Part shown: one piece after another, positions 1-6,614 of the stretch
Layout of the letters: each line of letters opens with the position of its first letter
How positions within the stretch are numbered: position 1 is the first letter of the stretch
Made by a program: the position numbers and the translations under genes
From: JBBDRW01 sp040905265
GTDB taxonomy: Bacteria > Bacteroidota > Rhodothermia > Balneolales > Balneolaceae
Direction: 5' to 3'
DNA: 15,965 nucleotides
NCBI GenBank assembly: GCA_040905265.1
Contig: JBBDRW010000174.1
Span: forward strand, 1-15,965
Notes under the pieces: generated by a model
Seen by the model: the letters and a program-made list of their open reading frames with translations, nothing else
Told to the model about the DNA's origin: nothing
Databases searched by the model: none

Positions 1-81
1 GCCGTTCCAGCCGGAAAATAACAATGATCGCTGCCGGACTTTATAAACGATTGTAAAAATCTTTGATTGCAGGCAGGTTTC

Positions 82-102
82 CAAACCGGTTTGTGTTATT
101 AT
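82..102 (+). promoter_or_regulatory. Palindrome and AT-rich element upstream of eboD (possible operator/promoter)
   Basis: A perfect 12-bp palindrome, CAAACCGGTTTG (82-93), is followed 3 bp later by TATTAT (97-102), a plausible -10-like element, about 95 bp before the eboD start. No convincing -35 hexamer at standard spacing was found. All three + strand frames of the leftmost bases hit stops by position 56, so any upstream gene ends there and this stretch is non-coding. The palindrome could be a repressor or activator site for the ebo genes, but this is inference from position and symmetry only. Confidence 0.3.
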
Positions 103-195
103 TTACCTCTCCACAGAGAGTACAGTATATCCTGATTGCGGGATTGCAGATCTCTCTACAAGTGGCTTTCATCAATTGGTTGTGAGAATGTATTT

Positions 196-1392
196 ATGGA
201 AAAGAAAATAGAGCAACGATTCAGTGTCTCGTTCAGCTACCCGGTACACTTTACCGAAGGGTTGTTCGAGCAGGATAACCCGTTGTTGGCAGATTTGGCC
301 GGGACACCCGGCAAGAAGCCTTCTGACATTCTTTTCGTGCTGGACCGGGGAGTCTGTGACCACCAACCTGATCTTCAGGAGAGAATCGAAGCGTACGCTG
401 AAGCGTACAGAAACAAAATCCGGATTGCCGGCAGTTGGGTTCAGTTTCCCGGCGGTGAGACGGCCAAGAATGATCCCGGGCTGATCCGGTCATTGTTGAC
501 AGCGATTGATGAAGCGAATCTGGATCGTCACTCCTTTATTGCAGTGATAGGAGGAGGAGCGGTCATCGATGCCGCCGGGTATGCAGCTGCGATTGCGCAC
601 CGCGGTATCCGTCTCATCCGGATTCCAACAACAGTACTTGCGCAAAATGATGCGGCAATCGGGGTAAAGAACGGAATCAATGAATTTGGCAAAAAAAACT
701 TTCTCGGTACTTTCGTGCCGCCGTTTGCTGTACTCAACGATTTTCAGTTTCTCTCGACACTGGATGACCGGGATTGGCGTTCCGGTATCTCGGAAGCAGT
801 AAAAGTGGCATTGATTCGGGACGGAGAGTTTTTCAACCGCCTGGAGGAGATCGCTCCCAGATTGGCAAACCGGGAGCCAGAGGCGATGAAGGAGCTCATT
901 ATCCGTTGTGCTGAACTTCATCTCGACCATATTGCCGGTTCCGGAGATCCGTTTGAGTCGGGGTCCTCCCGCCCGCTTGATTTCGGCCACTGGTCGGCGC
1001 ATAAACTGGAACAGATGACACGCTACAGGCTGAGACATGGTGAAGCGGTAGCTATCGGGATAGCTCTTGATGCGACCTATTCCTCACTGGAGGGGCGGCT
1101 TGGTGAAGCGGAATGCCTGCGAATATTGAACGTTTTGAAAGTGTGTGGATTTACCCTGTTTGTACCGGAGCTGGAGGAGAAACTGGATGAACCGGATCAG
1201 AAAGATTCGATACTTTACGGACTGGAAGAGTTTCGGGAGCATCTGGGCGGTGAACTGACCATTATGCTTCTTGATCGAATCGGTACCGGCACAGAGGTTC
1301 ATGAAGTAGATTATGAGCTCTATAAAAAAGCAATATTTAGCTTGCAGCAGTATGAAAGCGTTTCTCATGTTGAACCTGAACGTACCCGATAA
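196..1392 (+). CDS. eboD: EboD-type 3-dehydroquinate synthase-like sugar-phosphate cyclase
   Basis: This 398-aa protein is homologous to dehydroquinate synthase, the NAD- and zinc-dependent sugar-phosphate cyclase family. Its neighbours eboE and eboF identify it as the EboD subgroup rather than shikimate-pathway AroB. Visible motifs are the GGG nucleotide-binding loop (119-121), PTTVLAQND with D152, K158, K167-N168, and SEAVK with E200 and K203. FGHWSAH carries H265 and H269, and RHGEAVAIG carries H281. E200, H265 and H281 match the family's zinc triad. Relative to AroB the SSVGGKTG loop reads AAIGVKNG, the Asn before FGH is Asp262, and the C-terminal Lys-rich KKDKK-like segment is replaced by YGLEEFREHLGG. 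The start is put at ATG 196 because MEKKIEQRFSVSFSYP begins the family alignment; an in-frame TTG at 136 would add 20 unlikely residues. No Shine-Dalgarno is visible. The stop TAA shares its last A with the eboE ATG. The true substrate is unknown. Confidence 0.88.
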   Translation: MEKKIEQRFSVSFSYPVHFTEGLFEQDNPLLADLAGTPGKKPSDILFVLDRGVCDHQPDLQERIEAYAEAYRNKIRIAGSWVQFPGGETAKNDPGLIRSLLTAIDEANLDRHSFIAVIGGGAVIDAAGYAAAIAHRGIRLIRIPTTVLAQNDAAIGVKNGINEFGKKNFLGTFVPPFAVLNDFQFLSTLDDRDWRSGISEAVKVALIRDGEFFNRLEEIAPRLANREPEAMKELIIRCAELHLDHIAGSGDPFESGSSRPLDFGHWSAHKLEQMTRYRLRHGEAVAIGIALDATYSSLEGRLGEAECLRILNVLKVCGFTLFVPELEEKLDEPDQKDSILYGLEEFREHLGGELTIMLLDRIGTGTEVHEVDYELYKKAIFSLQQYESVSHVEPERTR

Positions 1393-2660
1393 TGAGATTA
1401 CAAACCCGCCCGGAACACCACCTGACTTACTGCAGTAACATCCATCCGGGTGAAAGCTGGCAGGAGGTATTTGAGCAGCTTCGCCGCTACCTTCCAGGCT
1501 TGAAGAACCGTCTGGCTGATGGCCGCCCCATGGGGGTCGGCCTTCGCCTTTCCGCACAGTCTGCAGAAGAGCTGGTGCAACCGGACAAACTTTCGGAATT
1601 TGACAGATGGCTGGATGAAGAGGGGCTTTACCTTTTCACAATGAACGGCTTCCCCTACGGCAGTTTTCACCGGCAACGAGTAAAAGAACAAGTGTACGCG
1701 CCGGATTGGCGGACGCCGGAGCGGGTGGCTTACACTTCCAACCTGATTGCCATACTTTCCGGGCTTCTTCCGCAGGATGTGGATGGAGGGATCTCGACAT
1801 CGCCGCTCTCCTATAAATACTGGATGTCTGATGAGGTTGAACGTGAAGAGACGTTCCGTGAATCTGCCCGGAATCTGGCCATTTGTGCCTTTGAAATGGC
1901 AAATATTCACAATGACCAGGGGAAAGAGCTGCATCTCGATATCGAACCGGAACCTGACTGTCTTCTCGAAAACAGTAGAGAGACGATCGATTATTTTCAA
2001 CGGTTTTTACTCCCGGTCGGTTCCACGTATCTAAAGAAGGAGTTTGGCATAAGTCCGGACGAGGGGGAACGAATTCTCCGTGAGCATATCCGGGTTTGTT
2101 ATGATACATGCCATTTCGCCGTTGAATATGAAAATCCCGAGGAAGCAGTCAGCTCTCTCATCAATGCCGGTATCAAGATTGGCAAGGTTCAGATCAGCGC
2201 TGCCCTCCGTGTACCGAAACCAAATACGGAAGAGGAGCGGAAACGGATTGCTGAACGGCTTCAGACATTCGCCGAGCCGGTCTATCTGCACCAGGTAATC
2301 GAGCGGAGAAAGGATGGTTCACTCCGTCAGTTCCGGGATTTGCCACAGGCACTGCCTCATTTCGGAGAGGAGGAGATGGAAGAGTGGCGGATCCACTTTC
2401 ACGTCCCGATATTTACAGACCGGTATGAAGAAGGTGGAAAGGAGAGGGATGCGATCGGCGGGGAGATTATCTCCACACAGAGAGACATTCTTGCCAGCCT
2501 TCCGGTGCTTCTGAGGCAGACCTCCTGCAGGCACTATGAAGTCGAAACCTATACCTGGGAGGTGCTGCCCCCTTCACTCAAGGGGGACCTCTCCGAGTCG
2601 ATTTATCGAGAACTCCGATGGGCGAGTGAGCAGCTAGAGGAGTCTGCCGGACGTAGATGA
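1392..2660 (+). CDS. eboE: EboE metabolite-traffic protein, xylose-isomerase-like TIM barrel
   Basis: This 422-aa protein has the signature of the EboE family. HHLTYCSNIHPGESW is at residues 9-23, VGLRLSA follows, NGFPYGSFH is at 85-93 with VKEQVYAPDWR after it, and LHLDIEPEPD is at 180-189. YDTCHFAVEYE begins at 237, HFHVPIF is at 335-341 and ETYTWEVLPP at 385-394. The pattern of acidic and His residues on strand ends (E185, D238, H241, H337, E390) resembles a metal-dependent TIM barrel of the sugar isomerase/endonuclease IV kind; assigning them as metal ligands is inference. No signal peptide or membrane segment is seen, so it should be cytoplasmic. Its ATG overlaps the eboD stop by one base (TAATG), which implies translational coupling. 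In other bacteria ebo genes are needed for a secondary metabolite to reach its site outside the cytoplasm; the reaction of EboE itself is not established. Confidence 0.88.
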   Translation: MRLQTRPEHHLTYCSNIHPGESWQEVFEQLRRYLPGLKNRLADGRPMGVGLRLSAQSAEELVQPDKLSEFDRWLDEEGLYLFTMNGFPYGSFHRQRVKEQVYAPDWRTPERVAYTSNLIAILSGLLPQDVDGGISTSPLSYKYWMSDEVEREETFRESARNLAICAFEMANIHNDQGKELHLDIEPEPDCLLENSRETIDYFQRFLLPVGSTYLKKEFGISPDEGERILREHIRVCYDTCHFAVEYENPEEAVSSLINAGIKIGKVQISAALRVPKPNTEEERKRIAERLQTFAEPVYLHQVIERRKDGSLRQFRDLPQALPHFGEEEMEEWRIHFHVPIFTDRYEEGGKERDAIGGEIISTQRDILASLPVLLRQTSCRHYEVETYTWEVLPPSLKGDLSESIYRELRWASEQLEESAGRR

Positions 2661-2733
2661 TTGTCACGAGGGGATGCAGTAGATCAGACTACATCCGACA
2701 AACTCCCGAAAACCGAATGAACCAGATGTTGAC

Positions 2734-4107
2734 ATGAAGCGTACAGCTGTACTGAATGTAGTGGGATTAACCCCTGACCTGATAGGGGAACATACCCCCT
2801 TTCTCTCCTCGTGGAGAGAGAGCGGAACGCAGACCCCGGTCGAGCCGATGCTTCCGGCCGTCACCTGCTCTGTACAGGCAACCTATCTGACCGGTGAGAT
2901 GCCGAGTAAGCACGGAATTGTCGCAAACGGCTGGTATTTCCGGGATATGGACGAAATCAAATTCTGGAGACAGTCCAACCGGCTGATTCAGGGGGAGAAA
3001 ATCTGGGAGAGGGCAAAGAGGGCGAACCCGGAGTTTACCTGTGCCAACCTCTTCTGGTGGTACAATATGAATTCATCGGTAGACTATCTGGTCACCCCCC
3101 GGCCGATCTACCGAAAGGATGGTGTGAAAATCCCGGATATCTACAGTGAACCCTCCGGCCTTCGGGACCGCCTTCAGGGTGAGTTGGGGCAGTTTCCCCT
3201 CTTCAATTTCTGGGGCCCCAATACCACCATTTATGCAAGCCGCTGGATTGCCGATGCCGCCAAAATGGTTGCCAGGGAGTACAATCCAACCCTTTCGCTG
3301 GTCTATCTTCCACACCTGGATTATAATCTGCAGCGCATCGGGCCGGACAGTCCCGATATTGCAACGGATCTCCATGAAATCGATGACGTCTGCAGAGATC
3401 TGATTTCATTCTACGAGAATCAGGGAACCCGTGTGTTGCTGCTCTCCGAGTATGGGATCGAAAAAGTGGATCAACCGGTCTCCCTGAACCGTACTCTTCG
3501 GGAGAATGGCTATATTACGATTCGGGAGGAGATGGGGGGAGAGATCCTGATCCCGGGCGGGAGCCGTGCGTTTGCGGTCGCCGATCATCAAGTCGCTCAT
3601 ATCTATGTTCGTAACAGTGAGGATATCGGAAAGGTCAAAGAGTTGATCGAGAGGGTACCGGGAGTGGATCGCGTACTGGGCGAAGAGGGGAAACGGGAGT
3701 TTCAGCTTGACCACCCCAGATCCGGAGAACTGGTTGCTATCGCGGAACCCGGAGCCTGGTTTACTTACTACTACTGGCTGGACGATTCCAAAGCGCCTGA
3801 TTTCGCGCCTACAGTGGAAATTCATGCCAAACCGGGGTATGACCCGGCTGAACTGTTGATCGACCCGGATATCCCGTTTCCAAAATTGAGGGTTGCCCGG
3901 AGGCTGCTGCAGAAGAAGCTTGGGTTTCGGTATGTCATGGATCTGATCCCGATCGATGGAACCGGAGTCCATGGGTCTCACGGCAGAATCTGGTCAGATC
4001 AGGGGAAGTGTCCGATGGTGATTTCACAAGAGAAGGACCTTCATCCGGGAAGAGCCGTCAAGCCGGCCGATGTTTATGGATTGATCTGGTCTCACCTGAA
4101 CGGGTGA
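2734..4107 (+). CDS. eboF: EboF-type alkaline phosphatase superfamily (nucleotide pyrophosphatase/phosphodiesterase-like) protein
   Basis: This 457-aa protein has the alkaline-phosphatase/NPP fold. LNVVGLTPDLIGEHTP is at 7-22, and PAVTCSVQATYLTG (41-54) holds T44 at the usual nucleophile position. KHGIVANGWYFRD is typical of the ebo-linked subgroup, followed by YLPHLDYNLQRIGPD (191-205), LLLSEYG (235-241), ADHQVAH (283-289) and GVHGSHGR (411-418). Several classic metal ligands are replaced: Val10 where DGL has Asp, Gln200 instead of His four residues after D196, and Glu239-Tyr240 instead of Asp-His. No signal peptide is present, so it is probably cytoplasmic. It sits 73 bp after eboE on the same strand. 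The start at 2734 begins the conserved first strand; no Shine-Dalgarno is visible. It was once commonly labelled a type I phosphodiesterase, but its activity is doubtful given the ligand changes. Confidence 0.85.
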   Translation: MKRTAVLNVVGLTPDLIGEHTPFLSSWRESGTQTPVEPMLPAVTCSVQATYLTGEMPSKHGIVANGWYFRDMDEIKFWRQSNRLIQGEKIWERAKRANPEFTCANLFWWYNMNSSVDYLVTPRPIYRKDGVKIPDIYSEPSGLRDRLQGELGQFPLFNFWGPNTTIYASRWIADAAKMVAREYNPTLSLVYLPHLDYNLQRIGPDSPDIATDLHEIDDVCRDLISFYENQGTRVLLLSEYGIEKVDQPVSLNRTLRENGYITIREEMGGEILIPGGSRAFAVADHQVAHIYVRNSEDIGKVKELIERVPGVDRVLGEEGKREFQLDHPRSGELVAIAEPGAWFTYYYWLDDSKAPDFAPTVEIHAKPGYDPAELLIDPDIPFPKLRVARRLLQKKLGFRYVMDLIPIDGTGVHGSHGRIWSDQGKCPMVISQEKDLHPGRAVKPADVYGLIWSHLNG

Positions 4108-4166
4108 TCACCGGTAAGTCGGCGGTTCGCACGCTGTTGCTTCGGCGGCTTACCTGAAGCAGCACA

Positions 4167-4439
4167 TCAATGTTTTCGTGTAAAGAGGCCGACGATCACT
4201 ACGAAGATAACCGACCCGATAATAGACCAGATAACCGGAAATCCACTTCCGCCGATCTGTATATTGAATAACTCCGGCAGTGCCAGCTGTCTGCTGATCC
4301 AGGAGCCAAGCAGTGCACCGATAAATCCGACGACAATCGAAACGATACAGCCTCCACGGCTGTAACCTGCAATAGATTGCCCGATGGAGCCACAAATGCC
4401 TGCGATGAGTAGAAGTAGTAAGAACTCAAGAAATCCCAT
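4167..4439 (-). CDS. GlsB/YeaQ/YmgE-family small membrane protein (transglycosylase-associated type)
   Basis: This 90-aa, strongly hydrophobic protein has three predicted membrane helices, roughly residues 3-22, 31-48 and 68-86. Gly-rich faces (IAGICGSIGQSIAGY, VVGFIGALLGSWI) and a short basic C-terminus (TRKH) complete it. This arrangement and length match the YeaQ/YmgE/GlsB family of inner-membrane stress-associated proteins, whose molecular role is poorly defined. It lies 50 bp downstream of galE on the same strand and could be read with it. It converges on eboF with a 59-bp gap. No Shine-Dalgarno precedes the ATG. The assignment rests on the helix and glycine pattern and length, not on a catalytic motif. 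Confidence 0.75.
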   Translation of the reverse strand: MGFLEFLLLLLIAGICGSIGQSIAGYSRGGCIVSIVVGFIGALLGSWISRQLALPELFNIQIGGSGFPVIWSIIGSVIFVVIVGLFTRKH

Positions 4440-4480
4440 GTCTGAATCAGGTTTGTTGAAGGTTGTGTTTCACGTTCGGG

Positions 4481-4513
4481 CCGGATGAATCAAAATCCAT
4501 CCGGATTTTTTTT
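4481..4513 (+). terminator. Rho-independent terminator-like hairpin on the + strand inside the 3' end of galE
   Basis: CCGGATG (4481-4487) pairs with CATCCGG (4498-4504) across a 10-nt loop and is followed by A and then eight T (4506-4513). Read on the + strand this is a classical intrinsic terminator, about 370 nt beyond eboF. The T tract is the complement of the AAA AAA AAT codons of galE, and the hairpin straddles the galE stop. On the - strand there is no U tract after the stem, so it would not terminate galE itself. It may stop ebo read-through; chance is possible. Confidence 0.4.
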
Positions 4514-5497
4514 CTGCCAGTTCCAGGAGTCCCTGCACATCTCTTCCAGCCCCCGTTCCGCTCTCCATCCCAACTCTCGTTCGGCCCTGGAGGGGTCAGC
4601 GTAGCATTCGGCAACATCTCCCGGCCTTCGGTCTGTAATTTGGTAGGGAATTGTCTTGCCGGAAGCTTTCTCAAATGCAGCCACAATTTCAAGAACGGAA
4701 TATCCGGTCCCGGTACCCAGATTGTAAGTGACCACTCCAGGATTCTCGTCGAGTTTGTCAAGAGCCTTTACATGCCCGGCTGCCAGATCAGATACGTGGA
4801 TATAGTCCCGGACCCCGGTACCGTCCCGGGTCGGGTAGTCCCCGCCGAATATCTGAAGCTCTTTTCGCTTTCCGATTGCGACCTGGGTCACAAACGGCAT
4901 CAGGTTGTTGGGAGTCCCCTGAGGGTCTTCCCCGATCTCGCCGCTCGGGTCTGCACCAACCGGGTTGAAATACCTGAGAAGAGCGACGTTCCACCGTTCG
5001 TCCGATTGGTGGAGATCCCGGAGCATATATTCAATCGTCAGTTTGCTGCGACCGTACGGATTGGCAGCAGAGAGCGGAAAATCCTCCCGGATCGGGACAG
5101 ACTCCGGATCACCGTAGACGGTTGAGGATGAACTGAATACAATGTTTCTGACACCGAACTCATCCATCACTTCACAAAGATTCGCTGTCCCGGTGATGTT
5201 GTTCTTGTAATAGAGGAGAGGGTGTTCCACCGATTCACCAACTGCTTTCAACCCTGCAAAGTGGATGACGGCATTGAAAGAGTATTGGCTGAAAAGATCC
5301 CTCATACCATCCGGATCGAGCAGGTCAACATTATGAAATGTTGCAGTCCGTCCAGCCAGGGAGGCAACACGGCTCAGAGATTCCTGGTTGCTGTTTACAA
5401 GGTTATCCATGACGACAATGTCATGATCGAGCCTGAGAAGCTCCAGTACAGTATGACTGCCAATGTAGCCGGTTCCGCCGGTAACCAATACGTTCAT
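4490..5497 (-). CDS. galE: UDP-glucose 4-epimerase
   Basis: This 335-aa short-chain dehydrogenase/reductase interconverts UDP-glucose and UDP-galactose using tightly bound NAD, in the cytoplasm. It supplies UDP-galactose for surface polysaccharides and supports the Leloir pathway. The N-terminal Rossmann motif is TGGTGYIGSHT (6-16), followed by HFAGLKAVGESVEHPLLYY, the catalytic SSSSTVYG (122-129, S123/S124), and Y148-x3-K152 in NPYGRSK. C-terminal family blocks include RYFNPVGA, DYIHVSDLAAGH, YNLGTG and RRPGDVAECYADP. The length is the usual one for bacterial GalE, so it is intact. It is 50 bp downstream of the HPt gene on the same strand. No Shine-Dalgarno is visible upstream of the ATG. 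Its last codons include an A8 tract, a possible slippage site. No other sugar genes are adjacent. Confidence 0.95.
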   Translation of the reverse strand: MNVLVTGGTGYIGSHTVLELLRLDHDIVVMDNLVNSNQESLSRVASLAGRTATFHNVDLLDPDGMRDLFSQYSFNAVIHFAGLKAVGESVEHPLLYYKNNITGTANLCEVMDEFGVRNIVFSSSSTVYGDPESVPIREDFPLSAANPYGRSKLTIEYMLRDLHQSDERWNVALLRYFNPVGADPSGEIGEDPQGTPNNLMPFVTQVAIGKRKELQIFGGDYPTRDGTGVRDYIHVSDLAAGHVKALDKLDENPGVVTYNLGTGTGYSVLEIVAAFEKASGKTIPYQITDRRPGDVAECYADPSRAERELGWRAERGLEEMCRDSWNWQKKNPDGF

Positions 5498-5547
5498 AGA
5501 GAGGAGATAGTCATGTTGTTGATTCCTGCAAAAAAGGTCAATCTCTA

Positions 5548-5913
5548 CTATTCTTTCGTCATTTCAGCCATCTTCTTAAAGTCATTCAGGACTTCGTCGC
5601 AGATTGACGTCACGGTATCTACGGACTGCTGAAGCTTTTCGTCAGAGGCATTATTAATAAGCATCAGTTTTGCCTGGTCATACTCGTTCAGAATCTCGTC
5701 AACCTTCAGCATCTGGGCGACCGGTTTGATCTTGTGGCCGGTTTTCCTCAAATTCTCCATATCCCGTTGCATCAGGTAGAGTGCATAGTGTTCGGAAAAC
5801 TCAGAGAAGGAGTCGATCGAGGCTATTGCAAACTCATTGACATACTTCTCTTCACCGTAAAGCATATCAGACACAAGTTTGATGTCAACGCGTTTGAATT
5901 CAGTGTCGTTCAT
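5548..5913 (-). CDS. Stand-alone HPt (histidine phosphotransfer) domain protein
   Basis: This 121-aa, all-helical protein carries LRKTGHKIKPVAQMLKVDE (residues 55-73). That matches the HPt pattern in which His is followed by K-x-K and then a hydrophobic turn; the candidate phospho-accepting residue is H60. The surrounding helices (FAIASIDSFSEFSEHYALYLMQRDMENL before, EILNEYDQAKLMLINNAS after) fit the HPt four-helix bundle at normal length. No kinase or receiver domain is attached, and none is encoded elsewhere in the window, so it would be an orphan relay protein in a multistep phosphorelay. Its ATG lies 4 bp after the thioesterase stop, implying co-transcription. No Shine-Dalgarno is seen. 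The assignment comes from the local motif and predicted helices. An alternative is a HPt-like regulator that does not carry phosphate. Confidence 0.65.
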   Translation of the reverse strand: MNDTEFKRVDIKLVSDMLYGEEKYVNEFAIASIDSFSEFSEHYALYLMQRDMENLRKTGHKIKPVAQMLKVDEILNEYDQAKLMLINNASDEKLQQSVDTVTSICDEVLNDFKKMAEMTKE

Positions 5914-5917
5914 GGTT

Positions 5918-6319
5918 TCAGGGATTAACAGGTGTCTCTACTCCGTGCGGTGCCGGCCGGCCATTCTCGTCGAGGTTGACGAAAACAATCTCGTCAATTT
6001 TTATAATGACATTGAGAGAAAATTTGTGTCGAACCACGCACTTGACAGTAATGGATGTACGGCCAAACCGGACAGTCTCCATTCCGATCTCGATGATGTC
6101 TCCAAGCTGGGCCGAACTCACAAAATCGATCTCAGTCATAAACTTGGTTACCAGGTTACCTTTGCCCAGCTGGCAGGCAGCATAGATCGCAGCCTCTTCA
6201 TCGATCCAGGCGAGAACCTGGCCGCCAAAAAGAGTGCCGTGAGCATTCATATCCTGGGGTTTTACAATCTTTCGGCTAAAAAATCGCATGGGTGGCAAGT
6301 TCTCGGATATTTCTGACAT
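5918..6319 (-). CDS. Hotdog-fold acyl-CoA thioesterase (YciA/BFIT-like)
   Basis: This 133-aa, single hotdog-fold domain is predicted to hydrolyse acyl-CoA thioesters to free acid and CoA in the cytoplasm. The diagnostic block is VKPQDMNAHGTLFGGQVLAWIDEEAA (19-44): N25, the G28-TLFGG loop, and the acidic D40-E41 on the long central helix, where the YciA-type catalytic Asp is expected. KFMTEIDFVSSAQLGDIIEIGMETVRFGRTSITVKCVV gives the following strands, as in the family. The length is typical of a one-domain thioesterase. It is the first gene of the - strand run, and the HPt gene follows after 4 bp. The start at 6319 gives the usual short tail before the core; M11 is a possible alternative. No Shine-Dalgarno is visible. 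Its substrate chain length cannot be told from the sequence. Confidence 0.85.
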   Translation of the reverse strand: MSEISENLPPMRFFSRKIVKPQDMNAHGTLFGGQVLAWIDEEAAIYAACQLGKGNLVTKFMTEIDFVSSAQLGDIIEIGMETVRFGRTSITVKCVVRHKFSLNVIIKIDEIVFVNLDENGRPAPHGVETPVNP

Positions 6320-6347
6320 ACAGGTTTGAATCTTTTAAAATTACATA

Positions 6348-6407
6348 GGAGCCTTGACCAAAAATCGCTTCGCGTGCAAAAAATGAGCCTGGTTTTTCAA
6401 AGGCTCC
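6348..6407. repeat. Inverted repeat, 10-bp arms, long loop
   Basis: GGAGCCTTGA (6348-6357) pairs with TCAAAGGCTCC (6397-6407) with one bulged A. The interior is about 39 nt and contains A- and T-rich runs and CGCTTCGCG. It lies just upstream of the thioesterase gene, so it may form in that gene's leader or overlap its promoter. Function unknown. Confidence 0.5.
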
Positions 6408-6492
6408 ACATACAGTGTTCAAAGGTGCAACGTAATGGCACCTGCTTCACTTATCGACACAACAAGGAAGATCTAAATTTACTAATTTAAAA

Positions 6493-6508
6493 AGAGTAAT
6501 CTTACTCT
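6493..6508. promoter_or_regulatory. Perfect short dyad AGAGTAA-TC-TTACTCT, operator-like
   Basis: Two perfect 7-bp arms are separated by 2 bp within AT-rich DNA, 154 bp before recC and 174 bp before the thioesterase start. Size and symmetry resemble a site for a dimeric regulator. No regulator gene is adjacent, so this is only a candidate. Confidence 0.35.
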
Positions 6509-6546
6509 AACTCAACGATCACTCCAAATAGTCACGAATTTCAGCA

Positions 6547-6587
6547 GGTATCCGGGGTGACGGAAGTTGACACCATCCCCGGTTACC
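6547..6587. repeat. Strong stem-loop, 11-bp arms with one mismatch
   Basis: GGTATCCGGGG (6547-6557) pairs with CCCCGGTTACC (6577-6587) with a single T-T mismatch and a 19-nt loop. An alternative inner pairing GGTG/CACC (6556-6559 with 6571-6574) exists. Only three T follow the stem, so it is a weak terminator candidate at best. It lies 75 bp upstream of recC and would fall in the recC leader if transcription starts further up. Confidence 0.45.
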
Positions 6588-6614
6588 TTTACCATGTGTT
6601 GGCGGGAAAACAAG

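Noticed and set aside
136..195. Upstream TTG start adding 20 residues to EboD
   Set aside because: The extension is Cys/Trp-rich and unlike the family; ATG 196 begins where homologous sequence starts.
388..408. Short tandem repeat GAAGCGTAC...GAAGCGTAC inside eboD
   Set aside because: It simply encodes EAYAEAY on a helix; only two units, no sign of expansion.
691..698. A8 run in eboD as a programmed frameshift site
   Set aside because: The zero frame continues through conserved EboD sequence; nothing suggests a useful alternative frame.
490..1038. 182-codon open frame on the - strand inside eboD
   Set aside because: Antisense shadow of eboD; composition is Cys/Arg-rich and low in recognisable motifs.
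3406..3981. 191-codon open frame on the - strand inside eboF
   Set aside because: Lies antisense to conserved EboF sequence and has no recognisable domain.
4113..4154. Hairpin GGTAAG/CTTACC in the convergent gap as a bidirectional terminator
   Set aside because: Only 6 bp with a 30-nt loop and no T tract on either strand.
4463..5125. 220-codon open frame on the + strand inside galE
   Set aside because: Antisense to strongly conserved GalE motifs; Cys/Pro-rich composition typical of a shadow frame.
5879..6316. 145-codon + strand frame over the thioesterase
   Set aside because: The - strand product has the clear hotdog-fold signature; the + frame has none.
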